Part shown: piece after piece, positions 25,323 through 34,776 of the stretch | Position numbering within the stretch: position 1 is the stretch's first letter | Layout: every line of letters begins with the position of its first letter | NCBI GenBank assembly: GCA_944324345.1 | Contig: CALUVT010000003.1 | Coordinates: forward strand, 124,001 to 188,000 | DNA from: Candidatus Gastranaerophilales bacterium | Lineage (GTDB): Bacteria; Cyanobacteriota; Vampirovibrionia; Gastranaerophilales; Gastranaerophilaceae | Reading direction: 5' to 3' | DNA length: 64,000 nucleotides | The notes under the pieces: generated by a model | The model's input: the letters and a program-made list of their open reading frames with translations, nothing else | Told to the model about the DNA's origin: nothing | Database searches by the model: none | Made by a program: the position numbers and the translations under genes

Positions 25323-25955
25323 TTATTGTTTTAAAGAATTTATATTATTATCCCTAATTTCTGACTCAATTATTAATTTGTCAGGGATATTAAAATTACT
25401 ACCATTATCAAAAGAGTCTAATTGAATCCCGGGGAATTCCTTCATAGTCTGAGGGATAGAACCATCATAAAGAACCGGAGCTGTTCTATTCACAACAGAT
25501 GATATTCCGCCTTGCGGATTTTGAATATTTTGATATTTGGAACTTACAGGCTGTTCTGTCTTGTTTTCCGTTTCTATAAAATCAAGTATAAACTTAGAAT
25601 CTTTTGCTATAACTCCATTTGCCGGAGTCTTTGTCTTTGAATCAAGCATTCCTACAAACTTTGCAGGGAAATTACCATTAATTTGAAAAACTTCATTATG
25701 GAAATTTTGGAACTTCACAGGCATAAAAACGAATGTAGAATCAGAAACATTCATAATCTGTCCCAAAACATAGTAACCTTCGTGCAACATTACACCATCA
25801 CCCAACTGAACATTAGACAAAATTTTAATAAGAAGCGTCTTTGAAGGGTTCTGAATTGAAAAATCCTGTAAAGTCTGAACAGGTGTAGTTTTTGCGAATG
25901 CCGGCTGGAAAGCAAATCCTACTAACAAAGCAAATACGAATAAAACTTTTTTCAT
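25323..25955 (-). CDS. Exported hypothetical protein, paralogue 1
   Basis: The ATG at 25955, behind GGAG, gives a clear signal peptide MKKVLFVFALLVGFAFQPAFA; the open frame extends further up to 25997. The mature part starts TTPVQTLQDFSIQNPS and has beta-strand-rich blocks (LGDGVMLHEGYYVLGQIMNV, VFMPVKFQNFHNEVFQING, FPAKFVG). The same order of motifs is found in the next gene upstream: V-Q-x-L-x-D-F-S near the start, a GQI/V strand, then FxPxxF and YPAK/FPAK. Both are probably periplasmic or surface proteins. The function is unknown. Confidence 0.7.
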   Translation of the reverse strand: MKKVLFVFALLVGFAFQPAFAKTTPVQTLQDFSIQNPSKTLLIKILSNVQLGDGVMLHEGYYVLGQIMNVSDSTFVFMPVKFQNFHNEVFQINGNFPAKFVGMLDSKTKTPANGVIAKDSKFILDFIETENKTEQPVSSKYQNIQNPQGGISSVVNRTAPVLYDGSIPQTMKEFPGIQLDSFDNGSNFNIPDKLIIESEIRDNNINSLKQ

Positions 25956-26065
25956 AACACTTTTCTCCATAAGAGGATAATAACATAATTTTGGCAAACA
26001 GTCAATTAAAATACATTACCTGGTCTAGGCAAAATCCTTATATATACCGGATATTTTTAATATTG

Positions 26066-26737
26066 CTATGAATCACCGGAATCAGAATTTACATTTTTGT
26101 CAATTTCTGTTGGCAATTTTTCATAACTATAATTTGGAACGTCTTTTTCTTCATTCTCTTCATCATCATTACTTTTAGTTTTAAAGTTTAAGAGAAATAT
26201 TTGCTCTTTTTTAATTACAATATCTTCACCTGTTTCAACATAAGAAAAAGGAGAATCCTCATATACTTCATTCACACTTGATTTAAAGCGATTATCTTTT
26301 TCATTTTTAACAGCACCCTCAATTGCACTGTAGCCCAGAGAAAGTCCCTTGACAAAGTAATTTCCGACACTCAAAGCAGCTGTTTTAGCAATTTCACCTT
26401 TATTTAGCTTAGTAGTGTATTTCGCAGGATAATAACCTCTTATTTCTACAGTTTGCCCATTTAAATCAACAAATGAAAGAGGGACAAATTGAAAATTTGC
26501 GTTACGTTTTAATCTTTTTGGGCCTTTTACATCAACAATCTGGCCTTTTATTACACTACCACTTTTAATTGTCAAATTTTCATCCAGAAACAAATCATCC
26601 ATAGTTTTTATTGACATATGATCAACAGGATTTTCTGTCGAGAAATCACTGAGAGCCTGTACTCTGATGGTTTCTGCACAAGCCGGTAACGATAAAAAAA
26701 GTATGGCAATTACATAAAAAATTCTATAATGTAGCAT
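26066..26737 (-). CDS. Exported hypothetical protein, paralogue 2
   Basis: The 223-aa protein has a signal peptide (MLHYRIFYVIAILFLSLPACA) and a mature start IRVQALSDFSTENPV like that of its neighbour. Conserved strands follow: KSGSVIKGQIVDV, FQFVPLSFVDLNGQTVEIRGYYPAKY. A short Gly-containing segment KTAALSVGNYFVKGLSLGYSA lies near 135-155, and the C-terminus is acidic and low-complexity (SNDDEENEEKD). It is upstream of paralogue 1 with a 110-bp gap and downstream of uvrA on the same strand. Confidence 0.7.
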   Translation of the reverse strand: MLHYRIFYVIAILFLSLPACAETIRVQALSDFSTENPVDHMSIKTMDDLFLDENLTIKSGSVIKGQIVDVKGPKRLKRNANFQFVPLSFVDLNGQTVEIRGYYPAKYTTKLNKGEIAKTAALSVGNYFVKGLSLGYSAIEGAVKNEKDNRFKSSVNEVYEDSPFSYVETGEDIVIKKEQIFLLNFKTKSNDDEENEEKDVPNYSYEKLPTEIDKNVNSDSGDS

Positions 26738-26769
26738 AATAAACCGCTTTCTTTTTAATTGAGGATATA

Positions 26770-29607
26770 TTATTTTAAGGCGTTTGTCAACATTGGTTTA
26801 AGATATTGTCCAGTATATGAATTCTTACATTTTGAGACCTCTAATGGGGATCCTTGAGCCACAATCTGCCCTCCTCCAACTCCACCTTCAGGGCCTAAAT
26901 CTATTATGTGATCAGCAATTTTTATAAAATCCAAATTATGTTCTATTACAAGAATTGTGTTACCTTGGTCTGCCAGTTTTTGCAAAATTTTGATTAGCTT
27001 GTCAAGATCATACCAATGAAGCCCCACAGATGGCTCGTCAAGCAAATATAAGGTTTTACCCGTCGAACGTTTATTAAGTTCGGATGCAAGTTTTATCCTC
27101 TGAGCCTCACCACCTGATAAAGTTGTAGCACTTTGCCCAAGTTTCATATAATCAAGTCCGACATCGTTTAGGGTTTGGAGTTTGTTTTTTATAGAAGGGA
27201 TACTGTCAAAAAACTCCAAGGCCTCTTTAACACTCATATCTAAAACATCAGATATAGTCTTCCCTTTATATTTAACCTCAAGAGTTTCTCTATTATAACG
27301 CTTTCCCTTGCATACATCGCATTTTACGTAGACATCTGAAAGGAAGTTCATTTCAATCTTAATTAAGCCGTCCCCTTTGCAAGCTTCACAACGGCCGCCC
27401 TTGACATTAAAGCTAAATCTTCCAGGCTTGTAACCCCTTAGCTTAGCTTCATTTGTTTTTGAATAGAGTTCCCTTATGTGAGTAAATAAATCTGTGTAAG
27501 TTGCAGGATTAGAACGAGGAGTTCTTCCGATAGGGGATTGATCTATATCAATAATTTTGTCAATATTTTCAAACCCTGTAATTTCTTCCACCCCCTGAGG
27601 TTTGGGCTTGTTGCCACGAAGCTTATGAACAGCATATTCATATATCAAATCCTGCATCAAAGATGATTTCCCTGAGCCCGAAACTCCGGTAAGACAAACG
27701 ATTTTTCCTAAAGGAATATCGACATCAATATTTTTTAAATTGTTTATATGGGCATTTTTTACATGCAAAAAGTGGCCATTACCTTCTCTAATTTTTTCAG
27801 GAATTGGGATATATTTTTCACCACTCAAATACTTTCCTGTTATTGAAGATTTAGCCTTTATTATATCTTCAACGCTGCCACAGGCTATAATTTTACCACC
27901 ATTAACCCCTGCTTTTGGGCCAATATCGACAATATAATCAGCATTCCTTATCGTATCTTCATCATGCTCAACTACAATAAGAGTGTTACCAAGATTTCTT
28001 AATTTTATAAGCGTTTTTATTAATCTGTCATTGTCTCTCTGGTGAAGCCCTATAGAAGGTTCATCCAATACGTACAAAACTCCTGACAATCCGCTACCTA
28101 TTTGAGTTGCAAGTCTTATTCGCTGTGCCTCGCCCCCTGATAAAGTTCCAGCTCTCCTTGCAAGATCAAGATAACTTAATCCTACATCCTTTAAAAATCT
28201 CAACCTTGCACGTATTTCATCTAATATTTGTTTTGCAATATGCAACTTAAATTCACTTAACTCAAGATATAAATCAGAAATAAATTCCAACTCATCATCA
28301 ACTGACATCTTGGTAAATTCGTATATATTTTTACCCTTTATGGTTACAGCAAGGGGGAAAGGTTTTAATCTTGCTCCATTACATGCAGGACAAGGGGTAG
28401 TTGTCATATATTTTTCTATTTCTTCACGCCAATATTCCCCGTTTGATTCATTATAACGCTTTTCCAAATATGGGATTACTCCATCAAACCTTCTGTATTT
28501 TGTTTCATAACGATGGGTTCCAAATTTCATTACAGTAAATTTGACAATGTCATCACTACCATACAGGATTATTTTTTGTTCCTTTTCCGATAATTGTTCA
28601 AATGGTTTGTTCATATCAATTCCATATTGGGAACAAACTGATTTTAGAACATCTTCATAATAATTTGTTGAAGTTTTTGACCAAGGATATATTGCTCCGT
28701 CTTGTAATGATTTTTTCCTATCGGGAACTATTAAATCAGGATCAATTACAAAGTCTGCTCCAAGCCCTGAACATCTTTCACAAGCTCCATAAGGTGCGTT
28801 AAAGGAAAATATTCTGGGGGCTAATTCTTCAAAACTTAAATTACACTTTGGACAAGCAAGCTTTTCACTATAAATAACTTCTTTATCACCAACAATATCA
28901 ACTATTGCAATTCCATCAGCCTTTTTTAGTGCAATTTGAACACTGTCAGCGATTCTTGATTGAGCCTGAGGTTTTACTACAATTCTGTCTACAACTACGT
29001 GGATTGTATGTTTTTTATTTTTCTCTAACCCAATTTCATCTTCGTCAAGATTATAAATTTCTCCGTCTACCTTTACGCGAACAAAACCCTCTTGCCTTAA
29101 CTCTTCAAAAGTGGAGGTAAATTCACCTTTTTTCCCCCTTGCAATGGGTGCTAAAATTTGAATTTTTGTACCTTCCTCAAGTTTCATAATACTGTTTACT
29201 ATTTCATCAATAGTTTGAGGTTTAATTTCGTCACCACATTCCGGGCAATGAGGGACCCCGACACGGGCATACAAAAGTCTCAAATAATCATAAATTTCCG
29301 TAACCGTTCCAACTGTTGATCTCGGATTATTACTTGTTGATTTTTGGTCAATAGATATAGCCGGAGAAAGACCATCAATATATTCAACATTAGGCTTGTC
29401 CATTTGCCCCAAAAACTGCCTTGCATAAGTTGAAAGACTCTCAATATAACGTCTTTGCCCTTCTGCAAAAATAGTATCAAAAGCAAGAGAAGATTTCCCT
29501 GAGCCCGAAACTCCGGTAAATACAATAAGTTCATTTTTCGGCAATTGCAGGGAAATATCTTGTAAATTATGTTCTTTAGCACCTTTGATGGTAATAGTAT
29601 CTAGCAT
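26770..29607 (-). CDS. uvrA: Excinuclease ABC subunit UvrA
   Basis: UvrA recognises DNA damage in nucleotide excision repair. Both ABC ATPase domains are complete: Walker [14 protein letters not shown] (near residue 32) and [13 protein letters not shown] (near 640), with signatures [12 protein letters not shown] and [12 protein letters not shown] and [20 protein letters not shown]. Zinc-binding cysteine sets are seen at [18 protein letters not shown], and [17 protein letters not shown]...[10 protein letters not shown]. At 945 aa it is full length. Confidence 0.98.
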   Translation of the reverse strand: MLDTITIKGAKEHNLQDISLQLPKNELIVFTGVSGSGKSSLAFDTIFAEGQRRYIESLSTYARQFLGQMDKPNVEYIDGLSPAISIDQKSTSNNPRSTVGTVTEIYDYLRLLYARVGVPHCPECGDEIKPQTIDEIVNSIMKLEEGTKIQILAPIARGKKGEFTSTFEELRQEGFVRVKVDGEIYNLDEDEIGLEKNKKHTIHVVVDRIVVKPQAQSRIADSVQIALKKADGIAIVDIVGDKEVIYSEKLACPKCNLSFEELAPRIFSFNAPYGACERCSGLGADFVIDPDLIVPDRKKSLQDGAIYPWSKTSTNYYEDVLKSVCSQYGIDMNKPFEQLSEKEQKIILYGSDDIVKFTVMKFGTHRYETKYRRFDGVIPYLEKRYNESNGEYWREEIEKYMTTTPCPACNGARLKPFPLAVTIKGKNIYEFTKMSVDDELEFISDLYLELSEFKLHIAKQILDEIRARLRFLKDVGLSYLDLARRAGTLSGGEAQRIRLATQIGSGLSGVLYVLDEPSIGLHQRDNDRLIKTLIKLRNLGNTLIVVEHDEDTIRNADYIVDIGPKAGVNGGKIIACGSVEDIIKAKSSITGKYLSGEKYIPIPEKIREGNGHFLHVKNAHINNLKNIDVDIPLGKIVCLTGVSGSGKSSLMQDLIYEYAVHKLRGNKPKPQGVEEITGFENIDKIIDIDQSPIGRTPRSNPATYTDLFTHIRELYSKTNEAKLRGYKPGRFSFNVKGGRCEACKGDGLIKIEMNFLSDVYVKCDVCKGKRYNRETLEVKYKGKTISDVLDMSVKEALEFFDSIPSIKNKLQTLNDVGLDYMKLGQSATTLSGGEAQRIKLASELNKRSTGKTLYLLDEPSVGLHWYDLDKLIKILQKLADQGNTILVIEHNLDFIKIADHIIDLGPEGGVGGGQIVAQGSPLEVSKCKNSYTGQYLKPMLTNALK

Positions 29608-29748
29608 ACAAACATTATTGCATGTAAAAAAGTATTTTCAACAAATTGTAATATAGCAATTGTAGATACCACTAAGCTTTAACAGTATTTAAATATATGG
29701 AAATACTTTAAATAGGATGTTAACATTTATTAAAAATACTTGTTTAAT

Positions 29749-29766
29749 TAGCAAAAATATTTTTTA
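29749..29766 (+). promoter_or_regulatory. A-tract/T-tract upstream motif
   Basis: TAGCAAAAATATTTTTTA ends 49 bases before the 155-aa gene at 29816. It is a close copy of the elements at 18016 (minus), 42851 and 61568. Confidence 0.45.
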
Positions 29767-29815
29767 TGTAATTTAGTGTCAATACAGATGTTGAAATAAG
29801 TTATAGGAGAATAAT

Positions 29816-30283
29816 ATGCAAATATCAAACAATAATAATGTATCTTTTAGTTCCAGAATTCTACCTTGCAATCAATTAAAGAAAGCGATTACAGAAATTG
29901 GTCAAAGCACTGACAAAACAGCTAAAAGAACAGGTGATAGGCTTTGTCGTTCATTGGATGCTTTAATAAACGACGGACGTAATGATGTTTATGAATTTGT
30001 AGTAACCCCTGGGAATAAACAAATGTTAATTCCAGATCGACTTCATTTTATCAAACATACTCCCACATTTGAACGAACTCATAAACTTGCAGATGCAGAT
30101 TCTCCAAATACATCTGTCTATATAGATGATGGTTTCTCGGTAGCCGATTCTGTAAGTTGGCTTGTAGAAAAACAGATAGAACACCAAAAAATTAATGCAG
30201 ACTTAAATTCACCATTTTTCCTAAAATGGAAAGAGGTTAGATCAAGACTTCAAGAATTAAAAACGCGGATTTTTGGTGAGTAA
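29816..30283 (+). CDS. Hypothetical protein with N-terminal VSFSS motif
   Basis: I do not recognise a family. The 155-aa protein starts MQISNNNNVSFSSRILPC, similar in style to the partial gene at the window start (MQIKNNNCRISFGS). The rest is mixed alpha/beta and polar, with GDRLCRSLDALINDGRNDVYEFVV and a C-terminal helix LKWKEVRSRLQELKTRI. There is no hydrophobic segment. A TAGGAG ribosome site lies seven bases before the ATG. It is divergent from uvrA and has an A/T-tract motif upstream. Confidence 0.65.
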   Translation: MQISNNNNVSFSSRILPCNQLKKAITEIGQSTDKTAKRTGDRLCRSLDALINDGRNDVYEFVVTPGNKQMLIPDRLHFIKHTPTFERTHKLADADSPNTSVYIDDGFSVADSVSWLVEKQIEHQKINADLNSPFFLKWKEVRSRLQELKTRIFGE

Positions 30284-30475
30284 TAGTAAGCTAACATAAT
30301 ATTTTACCTATTTTTTTATGTTGTAGATAAGCTCCCCGGATATGGAACCTTGCGATAAAGTCGTTGTGCCAGAAATTAGCATATATTCAAGTCTTATCCA
30401 AGTAATCAAACAGTCAACTCAAGAATATTACAATATGAGAATTATTTTGGGGTTAGACAGTGTCTAAACAACTCG

Positions 30476-30883
30476 CTATGTATTTTTTATTTTCAAAATA
30501 TTATTAATTATGAGTAGAATCAAATATGTAATTATCGTTATTAAAATAGGATAGACTTGTATCACATAAGTATACAGCATTGAACAAAGTATTATTGCCC
30601 CTAATATACGTATAAATTTATTTTTGTAAATTTTATATTCTTTTTCAAGAAAATATAATGTTAATACCCTATTTTTGTTAGATATAACAAATAAATAATA
30701 TGCTAGTGGTATTACGAAAACAAATATTGAAATCAGTGCAACAAACAAAGGTACACACCAACCTACCATTCCCCAATCATTGTAAACGAATACAAAAGCA
30801 TAACTTAACATAAATGATACTACAACACTAAGAAAACTCCAAAAAGCATATATTTGTAAGAATTTAAAACAGTTATTATTCAT
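30476..30883 (-). CDS. Hypothetical four-helix membrane protein
   Basis: The 135-aa protein has about four hydrophobic segments: WSFLSVVVSFMLSYAFVFVY, WCVPLFVALISIFVFVIPL, ILGAIILCSMLYTYV and ILITIITYLILLIINNIL. A basic stretch lies between the second and third. I do not recognise a family. It lies within a patch of unusual sequence between uvrA and tRNA-Leu, with no evident operon partner. Confidence 0.55.
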   Translation of the reverse strand: MNNNCFKFLQIYAFWSFLSVVVSFMLSYAFVFVYNDWGMVGWCVPLFVALISIFVFVIPLAYYLFVISNKNRVLTLYFLEKEYKIYKNKFIRILGAIILCSMLYTYVIQVYPILITIITYLILLIINNILKIKNT

Positions 30884-30929
30884 TGTTGTTATTTAATCAC
30901 TCCTAAATATATCTAATTAAATTTATATA

Positions 30930-30949
30930 ATTTGTCGACGGCGGGACTT
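30930..30949 (-). repeat. Duplicate of tRNA-Leu 3' end, distal copy
   Basis: ATTTGTCGACGGCGGGACTT is identical to 31146-31165, the 3' end of tRNA-Leu plus four flanking bases. The copies are 216 bp apart in direct orientation. Such duplications are typical of integration into a tRNA gene. Confidence 0.6.
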
Positions 30950-30954
30950 ATCTT

Positions 30955-31065
30955 GGATTTGCTTCACGCTCTCAGAGTTTCGCCTAAGTAGCTTTGCTAC
31001 AGTCGGCTCAATCTGTTCGCTCACCGGACTCATTTCACTTCGTTCACTCCGTCCGTCCGCAAATC
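30955..31065. repeat. GC-rich structured element with terminal inverted repeat
   Basis: GGATTTGC at the left and GCAAATCC at the right enclose about 110 bases of unusually GC-rich sequence. Inside are a hairpin GTAGC-TTT-GCTAC and a run of short quasi-repeats of TTCACTTCGTTCAC and GTCCGTCCG type. It has no ORF worth naming. It looks like a REP- or MITE-like element or an integration remnant. The whole 30884-31148 gap holds only this, the repeat and a terminator. Confidence 0.45.
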
Positions 31066-31111
31066 CGCTGAACCCGCTATTTTGCGTTTCGCGGCAATAC
31101 CATCATACAAT

Positions 31112-31146
31112 AAAAAAGGCCATAACAAAAGTTATAGCCTTTTTTA
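31112..31146 (-). terminator. tRNA-Leu terminator
   Basis: AAAAAAGGC.ATAAC and GTTAT.GCCTTTTTT pair with a short loop. T runs lie on both strands, and on the minus strand it directly follows tRNA-Leu. Confidence 0.75.
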
Positions 31147-31148
31147 TT

Positions 31149-31230
31149 TGTCGACGGCGGGACTTGAACCCGCACGGGTTTCCCCACACGCCCCTCAAAC
31201 GTGCACGTATACCGATTCCGTCACGTCGAC
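31149..31230 (-). tRNA. tRNA-Leu (GAG)
   Basis: This 82-nt class II tRNA has acceptor GTCGACG with CGTCGAC, anticodon loop TTGAGGG (anticodon GAG), long variable arm TGGGGAAACCCG and T-arm GGTTCAAGTCC. The CCA end is not encoded. Confidence 0.93.
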
Positions 31231-31243
31231 ATTTATTTTGCCG

Positions 31244-32251
31244 TCACTTTGCAAACGACTTTACCATGCCACCCCATTGTAGCATAAAACAAAAATTCTT
31301 TGCAACAAGCTGTTTTATTTTCAATTTACAATAACTATCAGTCCTTTTAGGAATAAAATATTGCCACCAACCGTCGGAATATTCTTCTCGAATATGATGT
31401 AACAACTTGATATATTCTTTATAGTAACCTGCTTTCATATCTTCATGAAATTTTCCAAGCCACGACGTTGCTTTAGAAAAATATCCGCTTACAAAAACAT
31501 GTTTATATTCATTAAACAAACCTTCATCCTTTAATAGTTTTTCGATTGCAAGAAAAACATATATGGGTGAATAATTTTGTTTCTTTTTGCAGCAAGTTAC
31601 AGCCCCCTTTCTATTTTTGCGATAATAGTACAAATTCTTTGCCAAAAGATATATCCTTTCTGCCTTTATCATTGAATGAAAGAATAAAAGCTGATCTTGA
31701 CCTGTCCTGATTTCTTGGAATTTTATATTATTCTTTAGAAGAAATTCACGCTTATACAATTTTGTCCAAGCTGTTGAGGGGAACTTAAATATTTCTCTTT
31801 TTATTTCCTTTGCTGAAAATACGTTCCCTAAATATTTTCTTGGGAATTTTACTGAACTATATCCACCATTTCTCTTTCTACCTTCGTGCAAAGAATAAGC
31901 TCCAAAAATTAAGATATCAGTCTGCTTTGTATCTGCCACACTCACTGCAATCTTTAATGCATCTTGTGCCAAAACATCATCTGCATCGACAAAATAAACG
32001 TATTTCCCTTGTGCAAATCTGAGACCATAATTTCTTGCGACTCCTGAACCTTCGTTCATCTTGTTTATAACAACAATTCTCCCATCACGTTTTTTATAAT
32101 CATTTAATATATCCAAAGATCCGTCACTTGAGCCATCATCAACACAAATAATCTCAAAATCATTAAAAGACTGAGCTAAAATACTATCTAAACACTCACT
32201 AATATAATCCTTTACATTATACACAGGGATAATAACAGATAATTTTGTCAT
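31244..32251 (-). CDS. Family 2 glycosyltransferase
   Basis: The 335-aa protein starts at the ATG at 32251 with MTKLSVIIPVYNVKDYISEC, the usual GT2 (GT-A fold) start. FEIICVDDGSSDGSLDIL and FAQGKYVYFVDADDVLAQDA hold the nucleotide-sugar-binding Asp and the DXD-like motif. The C-terminal 150 residues are helical and variable. The open frame extends upstream to 32317, but that part is unrelated to the family. It follows flgC on the same strand, so it may modify a surface or flagellar structure. Its target is unknown. Confidence 0.85.
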   Translation of the reverse strand: MTKLSVIIPVYNVKDYISECLDSILAQSFNDFEIICVDDGSSDGSLDILNDYKKRDGRIVVINKMNEGSGVARNYGLRFAQGKYVYFVDADDVLAQDALKIAVSVADTKQTDILIFGAYSLHEGRKRNGGYSSVKFPRKYLGNVFSAKEIKREIFKFPSTAWTKLYKREFLLKNNIKFQEIRTGQDQLLFFHSMIKAERIYLLAKNLYYYRKNRKGAVTCCKKKQNYSPIYVFLAIEKLLKDEGLFNEYKHVFVSGYFSKATSWLGKFHEDMKAGYYKEYIKLLHHIREEYSDGWWQYFIPKRTDSYCKLKIKQLVAKNFCFMLQWGGMVKSFAK

Positions 32252-32338
32252 ACCGAGATTATATGACAAAAAACATCCGTGTCTATTTACTCTGAATATA
32301 TCTAGACCTTCAGACAATAGACTACTGGCTAATAAGAA

Positions 32339-32782
32339 TTATCTACCTATTTCCGCAGCCCTTTGTGCCATTGATTTTGTAATATTTATTAGAGCTAAGT
32401 TAGCTTCATAAGCTCTTTGAGCCAATATTGCATCCGCCATATCCACTGCAGGATTAACATTAGAGGCACGAATATATCCGTTTGCATCTGCATCAGGATG
32501 TCCGGGGCGATAAATTTTTTCTCCCATAGTCGGATCCTCAATACATCCGCTAAAAACTACTCCACCCTGCATATAAGGCAATGTTCCAACCCCAAATACA
32601 TCCTCTTTCATGGAATTCATCAAACCATGGAAAGACACATCATCAGTTGAATTCAAAACAGGTATACGTCTTACGTAATTTGGCGTATCTACGTTTGCAA
32701 TATTTTTTGCATGAATATCTAATCTCAAGCCATGTGCCTTCAAGGCATTTGATCCGATGTTCATTGATTCCATTATACTCAT
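32339..32782 (-). CDS. flgC: Flagellar basal-body rod protein FlgC
   Basis: FlgC is a proximal rod component. The 147-aa protein has the rod N-terminal motif LKAHGLRLDIHAKNIANVDTPNYVRR (in pieces, residues 14-39) and the C-terminal ANPAVDMADAILAQRAYEANLALINITKSM-type motif. AGAAGG lies eight bases before the ATG. It follows flgB by 42 bp. Confidence 0.93.
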   Translation of the reverse strand: MSIMESMNIGSNALKAHGLRLDIHAKNIANVDTPNYVRRIPVLNSTDDVSFHGLMNSMKEDVFGVGTLPYMQGGVVFSGCIEDPTMGEKIYRPGHPDADANGYIRASNVNPAVDMADAILAQRAYEANLALINITKSMAQRAAEIGR

Positions 32783-32824
32783 AGTTTACGCCTTCTTTCT
32801 GTTTTTCGTTTAATCACTTATATA

Positions 32825-33172
32825 TTATTTACCAACATTAATTACTGTTTTCATTTCTGTAATTATATTGGACATCCTTCTTGTTGCCATCGTGTAATAT
32901 ATTGAGTTTTTTTGAATTTCCATTAATTCATTGGCAGGATCAATTTCTTGATTTTGTTTTTCTTCTATTACTCCTGAAGGGCCAAGTTTTTCTGACAATT
33001 TTGTCTCCAGTGGACTATTCATTGAACCCAAATAATCCGAAAAATTAATATCACGACGAACATAACCAGGAGTGTCTACATTGGCAAGGTTGGAGCCCAA
33101 AGCCCTTTGTCTTTGTGCTATTAAGTCCATCATTAATGAAACTTTTCCCATATTATCCAGTGATGTAAACAT
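32825..33172 (-). CDS. flgB: Flagellar basal-body rod protein FlgB
   Basis: FlgB is the innermost rod subunit. The 115-aa protein has the signature QRQRALGSNLANVDTPGYVRRDI and the C-terminal helix NSIYYTMATRRMSNIITEMKTVI. It lies 32 bp after the FlgG-like gene and 42 bp before flgC. Confidence 0.93.
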   Translation of the reverse strand: MFTSLDNMGKVSLMMDLIAQRQRALGSNLANVDTPGYVRRDINFSDYLGSMNSPLETKLSEKLGPSGVIEEKQNQEIDPANELMEIQKNSIYYTMATRRMSNIITEMKTVINVGK

Positions 33173-33204
33173 TTTTATCCTTTCATTCTAACTTAAGATA
33201 TTTA

Positions 33205-33918
33205 TTATTCTCTTATATTAATAGCCTTGTTATACATATCATCAACAACCTTCATCATACGCATACTGGCTATCATTGATGCATTCATTCGCAGCATATC
33301 GTTAACCGAACTGTAAATGTTCGTATTAGCATTTTCTAAATTGTTTTGGCAAAAACAATCGTGATCTTTTACAAGTTCGGGTTCACCCGAATCGGCAGTT
33401 GGAATGAGCTTGTTCATACCATACTGTTCCAAATTCTCCTGAGATTGGAAACGAACAAGAGGAATTGTTCCAATTTTTTTAGGTTTTGATGTAGCACCGT
33501 CATAGGTTAAAACCTCACCATTGGACTTGATTTCAAACTTGTAACAGTTTGCAGGGATTTTTATACCTTCACCGACAATCCAGTCATCAGTTGTTACGAG
33601 ATAACCGTTTTTACCTTGTTTAAAAGCTCCATCACGGGTGTAAGCAATTTGTCCGTCAGGGGAGACTACAGGGATAAATCCAACCCCATTTATTGCAACG
33701 TCGTAAGGATTGCTGGTAATCTGAATTGAACCCTGACTGTAATCCGATCTTACAGCACCTGTTATATAGCCGTCCTCTTTTAACATTTCCTCAAAATTTA
33801 CGGCTTTGTATCCTCTTGTATTCAAATTAGCAAGATTATTTGCGACGTAACCAAGTCTTTCAAACTGGTTAGTTGCGTTATTTACACTCTTTCTTACTAT
33901 TCCTTGCATACTGTACAT
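33205..33918 (-). CDS. Flagellar hook/basal-body rod protein, FlgG-like
   Basis: The 237-aa protein has the rod N-terminus (MQGIVRKSVNNATNQFERLGYVANNLANLNTRGYKA in pieces) and the central FlgG/FlgF block (SNPYDVAINGVGFIPV, AYTRDGAFKQGKNGYLVT). The C-terminal helix is DMLRMNASMIASMRMM. It is FlgG- or FlgF-type; at 237 aa it is shorter than the usual FlgG (about 260). A Cys pair (DCFCQ) near 197 is unusual. It follows the other rod gene by 18 bp. Confidence 0.88.
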   Translation of the reverse strand: MYSMQGIVRKSVNNATNQFERLGYVANNLANLNTRGYKAVNFEEMLKEDGYITGAVRSDYSQGSIQITSNPYDVAINGVGFIPVVSPDGQIAYTRDGAFKQGKNGYLVTTDDWIVGEGIKIPANCYKFEIKSNGEVLTYDGATSKPKKIGTIPLVRFQSQENLEQYGMNKLIPTADSGEPELVKDHDCFCQNNLENANTNIYSSVNDMLRMNASMIASMRMMKVVDDMYNKAINIRE

Positions 33919-33936
33919 AATTTATTCCTCAACTTG

Positions 33937-34635
33937 TTATGATGCAGAACCTAACTGCGATATTACCTTTTGCAAATTCTGATTTTGAATCATAAAAATC
34001 TGTCTGTTTGCTTCAAAATTTCTTATTATAGGCATCATTCCCAAAAATTCATTTTGGAGTGACACGTTTGAAAATTCGTTGTATCCCTGTTTTACTTGAG
34101 GATCCATGACAATTATGCCGTTAGAGTCTACAACCCCAATATATCCTGCATTTTCCATCTTTTTAGTCTTTTGGTTAAAGACACTAACAAGACCTTTTGC
34201 GTTAATTCTTATATCTTCAATTTTTTCGGGAACAACAGGCAGCTTAATGGGGACTCCTGCACTTGACAAAACACTGTCATCCTCCAAGGTTAAAAGATTC
34301 CCTTCCTTATCTATCTTGAACCTTCCATCACGTGTAAGTTTTATACCATCGGAACTTTGTATCTGGAAATAGCCTTTGTTTGCTAATGCAAGATCAAGGG
34401 GATTGTCTGACATTGCAATACGTCCGACTTTATCATCTACGGTCTGCGATAGTCCATGAACCCCCAAAAACTCCGAAAATGAAGATACAACAGGATCCTT
34501 TCTTTGATAACCGATTTTATCAAATCCAAGAATGTTCTCATTGTACATTCCAATGAGTTCACTTTGAACATGCATTGCTCTAAGCGAAGTTGTCATACCT
34601 TTTTCGCTGTATCTGATTCCACCGTGAATTATCAT
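33937..34635 (-). CDS. Flagellar basal-body rod protein, FlgF-like
   Basis: The 232-aa protein starts with ATG at 34635 behind GAGGT; the open frame runs to 34668. It has the segment ENILGFDKIGYQRKDPVVSSFSEFL in place of the usual NxANxxTxGYK, DNPLDLALANKGYFQIQ and LTRDGRFKIDKEGNLLT, and the C-terminal rod helix. It is the first gene of a four-gene rod cluster followed by the glycosyltransferase gene. The choice between FlgF and FlgG is uncertain. Confidence 0.85.
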   Translation of the reverse strand: MIIHGGIRYSEKGMTTSLRAMHVQSELIGMYNENILGFDKIGYQRKDPVVSSFSEFLGVHGLSQTVDDKVGRIAMSDNPLDLALANKGYFQIQSSDGIKLTRDGRFKIDKEGNLLTLEDDSVLSSAGVPIKLPVVPEKIEDIRINAKGLVSVFNQKTKKMENAGYIGVVDSNGIIVMDPQVKQGYNEFSNVSLQNEFLGMMPIIRNFEANRQIFMIQNQNLQKVISQLGSAS

Positions 34636-34776
34636 AACTACCTCTTTTTTAATAACACAATCGGACAATTATATATTTATTTCAATAAATAAAAAATAAA
34701 TCATCCGTTTGTATTAGGTGTCATTTATTTAATGAAAAATTCAAGGAAGTCAATAATTCTAAAAATTCAGAATATA

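Noticed and set aside
30342-30467. 41-codon ORF starting MEPCDKVVVPEIS between the VSFSS gene and the membrane protein
   Set aside because: It has no ribosome site, no family resemblance and lies in anomalous sequence. It could be a gene fragment, but the support is too thin to call.
31082-31282. Short plus-strand ORF across tRNA-Leu
   Set aside because: It overlaps the tRNA and terminator on the opposite strand and looks like a chance frame.
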